Below are positions 1 through 5,570 of a stretch of DNA of 5,755 nucleotides, piece by piece. Under the pieces are notes generated by a model. It had not been told where the DNA came from. It was given only the letters and a program-made list of their open reading frames with translations, and did not search any database. Source of the DNA: Flavobacteriales bacterium (GTDB lineage Bacteria > Bacteroidota > Bacteroidia > Flavobacteriales > BACL11). The stretch spans positions 4,502 to 10,256 of the forward strand of contig NZWA01000069.1 in assembly GCA_002697505.1 (NCBI GenBank), read 5' to 3'. A program made the translations under genes and the position numbers. The stretch's first letter is position 1. Each line of letters opens with the position of its first letter.

Positions 1-396
1 CCAGTAACTAAAAATGCTGGAAAAAAATTATTGATTGCTATTTTCTGCTTTGGATTATCAATTATTGTTTTTGGAATTTCATCAATATTTTATTTATCTG
101 TATTTGCTCTTTTAATTTATGGTATTACAGATGGCATTTCAATGATAATAAGACAAACCATATTACAACTAAAAACACCAGACGAAGTTAGAGGAAGAGT
201 TGCATCTGTCAACTCTATATTTATTGGTTCTTCAAACGAAATTGGTGCTTTTGAAAGTGGGCTGACAGCAAAATTAATGGGAACAGTTCCTGCAGTTGTT
301 TTTGGTGGTGTCATGACAATATTATCTGTAGGATTTACAAATTTCAAATTTCCAAAATTTAAAGATTTAGATTTATCTAAGGATATCAAAGATTAA
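1..396 (+). CDS. MFS_3-type major facilitator exporter, C-terminal part (5' end outside window)
   Basis: The frame is open from base 1 to the TAA at 394-396, giving the last 131 residues of a longer membrane protein. Two hydrophobic segments (about residues 10-30 and 33-50) are followed by a loop with TPDEVRGRVASVNSIFIG and then SNEIGAFESG, and by a last membrane segment starting at TVPAVVFGG. The loop is characteristic of the MFS_3 / EntS-like family (enterobactin exporter relatives), where RQT-x-Q-x-x-TPDE-x-RGRV lies between late transmembrane helices. Family members are inner-membrane, proton-driven exporters of siderophores or other small molecules; the substrate here cannot be told. A TTG at 31 is not the real start, because the family-like sequence continues upstream to the window edge. 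The protein ends in a short charged cytoplasmic tail. The next gene is in the same direction 51 bases on, but appears to have its own promoter-like element. Confidence 0.9.
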   Translation, partial: PVTKNAGKKLLIAIFCFGLSIIVFGISSIFYLSVFALLIYGITDGISMIIRQTILQLKTPDEVRGRVASVNSIFIGSSNEIGAFESGLTAKLMGTVPAVVFGGVMTILSVGFTNFKFPKFKDLDLSKDIKD

Positions 397-429
397 AAAA
401 AGTTAAAATATATTTTCTAAAATAATTTT

Positions 430-437
430 TAAGTTTG
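430..437 (+). promoter_or_regulatory. Bacteroidota -7 promoter element upstream of the redoxin gene
   Basis: TAAGTTTG matches the Bacteroidota housekeeping -7 consensus TAnnTTTG exactly. It lies in the 51-base gap after the MFS gene, 10 bases before the ATG at 448. No clear TTTG -33 box is seen 19-21 bases upstream, so the site is only half supported. If it is used, the 5' untranslated leader would be just a few bases. The 15 bases starting here recur with one mismatch in front of the gene starting at 4450 on the other strand. Confidence 0.4.
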
Positions 438-447
438 TAAATAAAAA

Positions 448-1056
448 ATGAAAATTTACAAGATAATAATTATAGCTCTAATACTATTTATAAACCCATT
501 ATTTGCACAAAAATACCCCACTCTAGAAATAGGTCAAAAAGTGCCAGTTCAAAACTATAAAGTTAAAAGTACAAATGGTAGTTTTATGAGCCTTAATGAT
601 AATATAAAAAAAAATGGAATTTTAGTTGTTTTCACCTCCAATAAATGTCCTTTTGTTGTAATGTGGGAAGACAGATATAAACTAGTTGAAGATGAATGTC
701 TAAAAAGTGATATTGGAATGGTTTATATTAACTCAAATGAAGCTAGAAGAGATGGAGATGATTCAATAGATAAGATGAAAGAACATGCAATAAACATGGG
801 ATATAAATTTCCATATTTAATTGATAAAAATAGTAAAATAGCAAATAGTTTTGGAGCAAAAACAACTCCTCATATTTTTTTATTTAATAACAATAAAGAG
901 CTAATTTACAAGGGATCTATTGATGATAACTATAAATCAATTAAAAACGTCAAAGAAAAATATCTTATTAATGCAATAATGCAGCTTAATAATAATGAAG
1001 AAATAAAAATAAATAAAACAAAAGCTATTGGCTGCAGTATTAAAAGAAAAAAATAA
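448..1056 (+). CDS. exported thioredoxin-fold redoxin (AhpC/TSA-like), single active-site Cys
   Basis: This 202-residue protein has a signal peptide (hydrophobic residues 5-18, probable cleavage LFA|Q at 20/21), so it should act in the periplasm. The body is a thioredoxin fold of the AhpC/TSA-redoxin type. A beta strand GILVVFTS leads into NKCPFVVMWEDRY with Cys67, and the cis-proline loop is TTP at 139-141, followed by HIFLF and the Y-K-G-x-I-D-D strand common in these redoxins. The active site is C-P-F-V rather than CxxC, so the second thioredoxin Cys is absent. Cys84 and Cys196 remain, the latter in a C-terminal GCSIK motif that I recall as recurrent in this redoxin subgroup. The likely role is thiol peroxidase or disulfide chemistry, with the exact reaction unknown. 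The ATG is chosen because the signal peptide starts there and it follows an A-rich leader. The gene ends 11 bases from the convergent DoxX-like gene, with no clear terminator hairpin between them. Confidence 0.85.
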   Translation: MKIYKIIIIALILFINPLFAQKYPTLEIGQKVPVQNYKVKSTNGSFMSLNDNIKKNGILVVFTSNKCPFVVMWEDRYKLVEDECLKSDIGMVYINSNEARRDGDDSIDKMKEHAINMGYKFPYLIDKNSKIANSFGAKTTPHIFLFNNNKELIYKGSIDDNYKSIKNVKEKYLINAIMQLNNNEEIKINKTKAIGCSIKRKK

Positions 1057-1067
1057 TTTATTGCGAA

Positions 1068-1394
1068 TTAATTGATAAGTAAAAAATTAATTGTAGCATA
1101 AAAGAAAGAGGGTAACGTTTTAAAAAATGAATCTTTGACACGGATTCTAGTAATCATCGCTCCAATCATCATTAAAAACAACAAAAATGAGAAAATGATG
1201 GTTAATAAGTTATCATAAAAGCCTAAAATTAAACCAACACTTGCAAATATTTGTGAACAAGCAATTAAATACCGTTTACTTGCAAAACCCCATCTTTTAT
1301 ATTCTGCAACCATTTTTTTTGACACAAGAGAACTAATACCATAATATAAAAATGATAAAATAGAAATCCAGCTAAGAACAAACTCTAAATCCAT
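1068..1394 (-). CDS. DoxX-like small integral membrane protein
   Basis: This 108-residue, very hydrophobic protein has four predicted membrane segments (about residues 5-24, 43-60, 63-82 and 94-107). The first helix ends FLYYGISSLVSKKMVAEYKRWG. This fits the DoxX-like family (DoxX_2 group), whose members carry a Y-x-G-x-x-x-L motif after helix 1, a G-rich helix 2 and a short K-D-S-x-x-x-x-L-P loop before helix 4; here that loop is KDSFFKTLPSFFYA at 87-100. The length is typical. The molecular function of such small DoxX-like proteins is poorly defined, and some relatives are linked to thiol or redox homeostasis at the membrane. It is the last minus-strand gene of the run from 4450, 62 bases after the copper monooxygenase gene, so it may be co-transcribed or have its own promoter. 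No TAnnTTTG element is visible in the gap. It converges on the redoxin gene. Confidence 0.75.
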   Translation of the reverse strand: MDLEFVLSWISILSFLYYGISSLVSKKMVAEYKRWGFASKRYLIACSQIFASVGLILGFYDNLLTIIFSFLLFLMMIGAMITRIRVKDSFFKTLPSFFYATINFLLIN

Positions 1395-1456
1395 TAGATT
1401 TTAATAACTAGCGGAAGCAATAAATAGAGTGAAAAATTTATTTTTCATTTTAATAG

Positions 1457-2851
1457 TTAATCAATTATAATTTTCTTTTTGACAGAACCATCATCATACA
1501 ATTCTAAAATAGGCGTATTATATATAGTATTAGTTTTTCTTCCAATAAAATCAATTGTTTTTAATAATTTAGTATTAGTGTATTGTGAATTATTAATTGT
1601 ATTAGTTAAGACTGAATTATCAATTATAATATTTTCATCACCAATTTGATAGTCAGTAAATTGAAAAATAAAAATAAACATTTCATCATTTGTATTTAGG
1701 CCAGATTGAACTAAAACTGGATTAGGATTAGAAATAGAAGCTGTATTATCATAGCTGCCATTTGCATAAATCATACTTCCTGCCGGGATTTTTAAAAATT
1801 TTTGAAATAAATATGCTCCTTGCCATTCAAAATCCCACTTATTAATTCTAATTAAATTTATAGTATCACTTGTTGGCGTAACAGCGAAACATTGCATGTC
1901 TTTACCTAAAAGATGCATATGTGGATAAATTGACATTAGTGAAATATCATTTATAAGCGGTCCGTATGTAGCTGAAATTTGTGTGATTTGATTTGGCAAA
2001 ACAAAAAATGGAGGGTCAGGTGGTAAGCCCTCATTTATTAAATATTCGGTATATATTTCTCTAACATTAGTGTTTTGAGGATAAAAATAAAATCTGACTT
2101 TAGTACTGTCAATTTGACCAAAACTTCCTTCTGGATAATGCAAACCTAGTCCAATACTACTATTTGCCGGAATTTCAATACCGAAATTATCAATTGAAGA
2201 TAAAGGAAATTCTAATGGAACAGAACCTGGTGCATAAGTATAAACTTGGTTTCCAACTGGAGCCATACAATTTGTTGATATTGGATTTGAAATACCTAAT
2301 TCATCAACTGAAACTAATACATGATGAACTATTTGAGGGTTTCCTGGCAAAACTTCAATTGCTCTAACCTGTCTTGCAGTTGTTAAATTAGATGGAATAG
2401 AAAAACATACATAATCATCAGAACTAGAGGTAGCATTACTAGAGTAAGTAGGAATTTGTATTTCTAAATCAGGAGAACCTAAATTATTATCATTAGAAAA
2501 CGAGGGCATTTGAGGCAACAAATTTGTATCACCAAGAGGTGAACCATTTAAAATCCAATTTGTAATCAAATCAATTTCATTTGATGACAAAATATTCTCG
2601 TAAGCATATCTTTGAAAATTTGTGTCTGGAGGCCATGGGGGCATTTCACCACTAGATGTAACATGCTGAATTAAACCTGCATTTGAAACCGTATTAACGT
2701 ATGACTCGAAGGATAATGGTGCAATTCCTCCATTATGATGACATTGTAAACATTTTTCATAAATAATTGGAGCAATATCTTCAGAATAATTTGGGTTTTG
2801 AGAATAAGCCAATATATTTATAAAGAAAAAAATAAAAAAGAGCTTTTTCAT
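1457..2851 (-). CDS. secreted cytochrome c / copper type II ascorbate-dependent monooxygenase-like protein with T9SS sorting domain
   Basis: This 464-residue protein has a signal peptide (residues 1-17, probable cleavage AYS|Q). A small cytochrome c-like domain follows at about 22-108, with haem site C34-L-Q-C37-H38 and probable sixth ligand M70 in GEMPPWPP, then the usual closing helix EIDLITNWILNGSPLGD. Residues about 125-410 resemble the two copper domains of peptidylglycine alpha-hydroxylating monooxygenase (PHM). H176-H177 in IVHHVLV and H238 in GLGLHYP correspond to the CuH site; H311-M312-H313 in PHMHLLGKDM and M391 in NDEMFIF correspond to the CuM site. All six copper ligands therefore seem present. 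The last 37 residues (KLLKTIDFIGR to YDDGSVKKKIIID) are a type A T9SS sorting domain, so the mature enzyme should be released or anchored outside the outer membrane. The gene starts with TAATG, sharing one base with the previous stop. The hydroxylated substrate is unknown; the haem domain could supply electrons (inference). Confidence 0.88.
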   Translation of the reverse strand: MKKLFFIFFFINILAYSQNPNYSEDIAPIIYEKCLQCHHNGGIAPLSFESYVNTVSNAGLIQHVTSSGEMPPWPPDTNFQRYAYENILSSNEIDLITNWILNGSPLGDTNLLPQMPSFSNDNNLGSPDLEIQIPTYSSNATSSSDDYVCFSIPSNLTTARQVRAIEVLPGNPQIVHHVLVSVDELGISNPISTNCMAPVGNQVYTYAPGSVPLEFPLSSIDNFGIEIPANSSIGLGLHYPEGSFGQIDSTKVRFYFYPQNTNVREIYTEYLINEGLPPDPPFFVLPNQITQISATYGPLINDISLMSIYPHMHLLGKDMQCFAVTPTSDTINLIRINKWDFEWQGAYLFQKFLKIPAGSMIYANGSYDNTASISNPNPVLVQSGLNTNDEMFIFIFQFTDYQIGDENIIIDNSVLTNTINNSQYTNTKLLKTIDFIGRKTNTIYNTPILELYDDGSVKKKIIID

Positions 2852-3654
2852 TAGTAGTATTTTAATAGTTTCTTTTCAACTGTGCCGTCATCATAAAAAT
2901 ATATTTGAGGTATATATTTATTAGGTGAACATTCTTGTCCTAAAAAATTAGAAATTCTAATTATTTTCTTTTTATTAACATTGTAATTAAAAGTTGAACT
3001 TTGCATACAAAAATTAACACAACTTAATGAATCACTATAGCTACCGTTATTATTATTTTGCGGAGTACAGATACTGTTAATACACTCCCAAGATACTGGA
3101 TTATTATATCCAGTAAAAGTTATATTATCAAACAAAATAACTTCATCATCATATCTTGGATTTGGATCAAAATCTGGAAAGATTACAATTTGATCTTTAA
3201 TTATAGGAAAAACTCCAATTCTAGATGAAAAATCAAATGTTAACTCTTCCCATTGATTAACTAAAGTATTAGATACTTTTATCTCAGGTTGAGCAGCAGA
3301 TGTAGGATCAACAAATTTAATTCCCACATCACTTATCTTATTTTTAAAAACCATGATTTTAATAATACAATTAGAAGAATCGAATGAGAACAAACCTATA
3401 TCAGAACCATGTAATGTTTCGCACCCAGCCCAAGGTTGACCTAGTCTTCTAGCCGTAAACTTGGCAACAGTTCTTGATGTATTAATACCAGAGGATATAG
3501 GATTGTTAATTATTTCTAAAATTGGATTATCATCATTTTCAAACACCGTCCATGTCCATCCAGATCCAACACCTGAGTTCTCAAAATTTATAGGATTAAT
3601 TTGTCCAAAAAAATATAGCGGAAAAATCACAAAAACAAAAAGTAGTTTTTTCAT
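2851..3654 (-). CDS. T9SS-exported protein with carbohydrate-binding-like module and Cys-rich linker
   Basis: This 267-residue protein starts with a signal peptide (MKKLLFVFVIFPLYFFG|Q). An in-frame ATG at 3690 would add 12 hydrophilic residues before it and overlap the previous gene, so the ATG at 3654 is chosen. Residues about 19-183 look like the beta-sandwich module attached to many flavobacterial secreted proteins. It has P-I-N-F-E-N near the start, NPISSGINTSRTVAKF, an aromatic QPWAG loop, the strand QWEELTFDFS and the closing ILFDNITFTGY. These modules resemble carbohydrate-binding domains, but binding here is inferred. Residues 188-216 form a short four-Cys segment (C191, C196, C212, C216) in the pattern SWECINSIC...SYSDSLSC...C, seen before T9SS tails. 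Residues 229-267 (KKKIIRISNFLGQ to YDDGTVEKKLL) are a type A T9SS sorting domain. No catalytic domain is present, so it is probably a binding or adhesive partner. Its stop shares one base with the start of the copper monooxygenase gene. Confidence 0.8.
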   Translation of the reverse strand: MKKLLFVFVIFPLYFFGQINPINFENSGVGSGWTWTVFENDDNPILEIINNPISSGINTSRTVAKFTARRLGQPWAGCETLHGSDIGLFSFDSSNCIIKIMVFKNKISDVGIKFVDPTSAAQPEIKVSNTLVNQWEELTFDFSSRIGVFPIIKDQIVIFPDFDPNPRYDDEVILFDNITFTGYNNPVSWECINSICTPQNNNNGSYSDSLSCVNFCMQSSTFNYNVNKKKIIRISNFLGQECSPNKYIPQIYFYDDGTVEKKLLKYY

Positions 3655-3661
3655 TTTATTG

Positions 3662-4450
3662 TTAATTCTTTTCTGCCATTTTTCTGCCATTAATAAAGTT
3701 GTGTACTTTGTTTATTAAATTTCTTGAGATAAGTATAGAGTCATAAGTGTCTTTTAAAAATATACCAAGTGACCCTTCATTAACAAAAATTTTGATTTCA
3801 TTATTAAAATCTTCCACTATATAATCATCACCTTCAAGATTGTAAAATGGAAATACAATTTTATTTTTTAGTTTTAAACCAGTAGAAGATATATTAAGAT
3901 CACTTATTTTATTAAAATTATTAGCATCTAGTTCCCAATCAAGATTTGAGCTAATTTTTTGTCTATAAGTAGGAAACAATCCACCTGTTATTGTAAGTTT
4001 AAATGGAGAATTTAAAAGACTATACTGAGTAATAAGTTTATTCCATTTATTTACATCCCAAACTTGCCATTTTAATCTTGTGTAGTCAACACCAAATTTA
4101 TTAATCCAACCCTTACTAGCAAAAAGCAAAATCAATTTACGATTATCTGTTAATTTACCATCCTTTAATTGAGTAAACGCAAAAGGAACAAAACTAACTG
4201 TTCCTTCTCCAGATATTTTTTTTCCTCCACCTCCTATGCCAATAACTTTTAAATTAAATTCATCATATTCAGGAAAGTTTTTCATCACATAATTTGCAGC
4301 TAAATTTTCTAATATTTCTTTATTTTTTTCAATTGCAATTGCTAATCCAACTCCTGCTGCTGCCACCGCCCAAATATCATCATTTTGAGCTTTAACTTGA
4401 TTGAACAAACTAAATTTTGCAACCAATATTAATATAATTATTTGTTTCAT
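3662..4450 (-). CDS. exported protein of unknown function, first gene of the surface-protein operon
   Basis: I do not recognise this 262-residue protein. It has a clear signal peptide (hydrophobic residues 4-16, probable cleavage VKA|Q at 21/22), so it is periplasmic or exported further. After cleavage comes a short Ala/Gly-rich hydrophobic stretch (about 27-40, AVAAAGVGLAIAI) that could be a membrane-associated helix, then an amphipathic helix (41-57). A Gly-rich turn follows (70-82, IGIGGGGKKISGEG). The rest looks beta-rich, with several aromatic residues (W115, W128, W131, W136, W172) and alternating strands near the C-terminus. There is no lipobox and no T9SS tail, unlike its two downstream partners. 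The ATG at 4450 follows a promoter-like element by 20 bases. The gene stops seven bases before the next start, and its last five residues appear to have been altered by an 11-bp tandem duplication. Confidence 0.8.
   Translation of the reverse strand: MKQIIILILVAKFSLFNQVKAQNDDIWAVAAAGVGLAIAIEKNKEILENLAANYVMKNFPEYDEFNLKVIGIGGGGKKISGEGTVSFVPFAFTQLKDGKLTDNRKLILLFASKGWINKFGVDYTRLKWQVWDVNKWNKLITQYSLLNSPFKLTITGGLFPTYRQKISSNLDWELDANNFNKISDLNISSTGLKLKNKIVFPFYNLEGDDYIVEDFNNEIKIFVNEGSLGIFLKDTYDSILISRNLINKVHNFINGRKMAEKN
3669..3690 (-). repeat. 11-bp tandem duplication at the junction of two operon genes
   Basis: Read on the minus strand, ATGGCAGAAAA occurs twice in direct succession (3690-3680 and 3679-3669). 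It spans the last codons of the 262-residue gene and lies just upstream of the start at 3654. Eleven is not a multiple of three, so the second copy is read in another frame; both frames therefore contain Met-Ala-Glu-Lys. This also produces a misleading extra in-frame ATG for the downstream gene. Confidence 0.85.
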
Positions 4451-4470
4451 AGTTAATCTATTGTTATCTA

Positions 4471-4478
4471 CAAACTTA
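4471..4478 (-). promoter_or_regulatory. Bacteroidota -7 promoter element for the minus-strand operon
   Basis: On the minus strand TAAGTTTG matches the Bacteroidota -7 consensus TAnnTTTG exactly and ends 20 bases before the ATG at 4450. A perfect -33 TTTG at the expected 19-21 base spacing is not seen; there is a TTGA 22 bases upstream and a TTTG only 11 bases upstream. The site would drive the three exported-protein genes and perhaps the DoxX-like gene. The extended 15-mer TAAGTTTGTAGATAA matches the one before the redoxin gene with one mismatch. Its first three bases also form the stop codon of the upstream remnant frame. Confidence 0.5.
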
Positions 4479-4658
4479 AGATTTTTTTACAAAGTTATAA
4501 TCAATCTTATCATCACATATAAACTTAGAGACATACATACTTGCACTCTTCTCATAAGGCAAGTGTTTAACGTGGTCTCCAATTAAACTCTTAGACTTTA
4601 AATGATAGTTTATATCCCCTTCTATATCTCCTTTAACTAAAAGATGATTATGAGAGCG
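4476..4658 (-). pseudogene. coding-like remnant without a proper start, unrecognised
   Basis: This minus-strand frame is open for 60 codons between a TGA (4659-4661) and its own TAA (4476-4478). Its translation has protein-like composition: it begins RSHNHLLVKGDIEGD, continues with a basic His/Lys stretch (NYHLKSK) and HLPYEKSASMYVSKF, and ends KIDYNFVKKS. The only ATG lies 20 residues from the end, so as it stands it is probably the 3' end of a gene that lost its beginning. I cannot assign a family. The upstream boundary coincides with the beginning of the recombinase-like remnant on the opposite strand, consistent with a breakpoint there. It may still be a chance open frame, and the sequence has no confirmed homologue from this reading alone. 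Confidence 0.3.
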
Positions 4659-4778
4659 TCAAAAGACAGAGGACTACATAGCAACACAAGCTATGAAAAA
4701 AGAGATTTTAAAACATTGTCAAAGACCTATAAAAAACCATATCTCAAGTTAGATGAAATTGAGAAAATCTATATTTAG
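4644..4778 (+). pseudogene. tyrosine recombinase (phage integrase) fragment
   Basis: A 44-codon plus-strand frame runs from an ATG at 4644 to TAG at 4776-4778. It reads ASKDRGLHSNTSYEKRDF, then a Lys/Thr-rich stretch, then KKPYLKLDEIEKIYI. This resembles the junction between the SAM-like core-binding domain and the catalytic domain of Bacteroidota tyrosine recombinases: a helix ending in A-x-x-x-G-L-x-x-N, then F-K, then the hallmark YL-x-x-x-E-I-x-x-I-Y. The catalytic part with the R-H-R-Y residues should begin right after, but a stop comes instead and the following DNA belongs to the lipoprotein gene. The N-terminal domains are also missing, since a stop (4638-4640) lies directly upstream. 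It is best read as a decayed mobile-element remnant; a small independent protein is possible but less likely. Confidence 0.42.
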
Positions 4779-4782
4779 CTGA

Positions 4783-5556
4783 TTAATCGTAATAAATTGT
4801 ATCACTAACAATTACGCTATTATTTGCATCCGTATATGTTTGAACACTATATTTATCTCCCATTTGATGATAGAGTGACTGATAGAACTCTATTTTTTCA
4901 TTGTTTATTTTATATGCATCAAGGTTGTAATACCATCCTGTTCCTCCTGGATAAGAATATATAATATTATTATTACAGTCTATATAATAAGGACGCATAT
5001 AATTTAACTCTTTGTTAAACTCAAAGATTTCTTTGTCAGTGTTATATATCCAATAAGAATAAAAACAAGCTTTACCACATGAGCTTCTAATTTTAATATC
5101 AAGATAAGAATCATAATTTACGTCTATCATATATATGTCTTCTCTTACAGGTTCCCCATATCTCCCCGTCTCAGCTAAACTTTGACTAAAGGCTTCTACT
5201 TCAACAATTTCTTTCAAATCTATACTTGATATTAAGCTATCATTTTTTAGTATCTCAAATGAAGAAACACCAATAGTGCCAGGCCAATTATCATAATCAC
5301 CATTGAATAACCAAGTGAATTTTAATTTAAGATCTTCTAATCTATTATCAAATTGGTTTAGAGGGATAATCGTGTCTTCATAAATTGAAAAATTAATAGA
5401 TTTAGGTGTGCTAGCAAGAACATCTTCACAACCAAAATAAACTATAGAGTCGTTAAAATCAGGAAAATCTAATAATAATGGATTATTTTCTACTTGATTG
5501 TTAACTGAATTACAGCTGAATAGTATTATAAAAAGTATGATGAATTGATATCTCAT
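4783..5556 (-). CDS. XAC2610-like lipoprotein with a calcium-loop-like motif
   Basis: This 257-residue protein has a lipoprotein signal peptide with lipobox L-F-S-C15. The residues after the Cys (NSVNNQVE) are not strongly acidic, so an outer-membrane lipoprotein facing the periplasm is more likely than surface display. Around residues 140-180 it carries IYMIDVNYDSYLDIKI, with D145, N147, D149 and D153 spaced like a calcium-binding D-x-N-x-D loop. SYWIYNTDKEIFEFNKEL follows. This combination is the signature of XAC2610-family and similar FG-GAP-like bacterial proteins of unknown function. C160 and C164 could form a disulfide. The second half ends in beta-strand-like sequence around a YPGGTGWYYNLDAYK segment. 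The ATG at 5556 is preferred to a TTG four codons upstream. It lies 14 bases after the end of the Lys-rich gene on the same strand, so the two are probably co-transcribed from a promoter outside the window. Confidence 0.75.
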   Translation of the reverse strand: MRYQFIILFIILFSCNSVNNQVENNPLLLDFPDFNDSIVYFGCEDVLASTPKSINFSIYEDTIIPLNQFDNRLEDLKLKFTWLFNGDYDNWPGTIGVSSFEILKNDSLISSIDLKEIVEVEAFSQSLAETGRYGEPVREDIYMIDVNYDSYLDIKIRSSCGKACFYSYWIYNTDKEIFEFNKELNYMRPYYIDCNNNIIYSYPGGTGWYYNLDAYKINNEKIEFYQSLYHQMGDKYSVQTYTDANNSVIVSDTIYYD

Positions 5557-5570
5557 TTTAATTAACAAAC

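Noticed and set aside
117..389. 90-codon minus-strand open frame opposite the MFS gene
   Set aside because: The plus-strand frame carries the recognisable MFS_3 motif, so this is its shadow.
1057..1067. Possible bidirectional terminator between the convergent redoxin and DoxX-like genes
   Set aside because: No G-C containing hairpin was found in or around the 11-base gap; only AT-rich palindromes such as AATTAATT are present.
1430..1447. Perfect 7-bp inverted repeat TGAAAAA / TTTTTCA with a 4-base loop between the copper enzyme and DoxX-like genes
   Set aside because: The stem has only two G-C pairs, there is no following T-run typical of a terminator, and such repeats are frequent in AT-rich DNA.
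1401..1448. 15-codon minus-strand frame (MKNKFFTLFIASASY, then TAA) in frame with and just upstream of the DoxX-like gene
   Set aside because: It looks a little like the beginning of a signal peptide, but the DoxX-like protein already has a normal N-terminus at 1394 and the length is within chance for this composition. A leader peptide cannot be excluded.
2164..2367. 67-codon plus-strand open frame inside the copper monooxygenase gene
   Set aside because: It is antisense to a clearly conserved domain, with no family resemblance.
3655..3690. Longer start for the binding-module gene at the ATG at 3690
   Set aside because: It puts 12 hydrophilic residues before a normal signal peptide, overlaps the upstream gene, and is explained by the 11-bp duplication.
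3461..3718. 85-codon plus-strand open frame across the operon junction
   Set aside because: It is antisense to the signal peptide and binding module of the real gene; its hydrophobic part mirrors the signal peptide.
4401..4586. 61-codon plus-strand open frame with a hydrophobic start
   Set aside because: It overlaps the signal-peptide region and promoter of the operon on the other strand and its translation is an antisense product of hydrophobic codons; no start context or family.
5557..5568. TTG start for the lipoprotein gene four codons upstream of the ATG
   Set aside because: The ATG at 5556 gives a normal lipoprotein signal peptide with a short basic N-terminus; nothing supports the rarer TTG.
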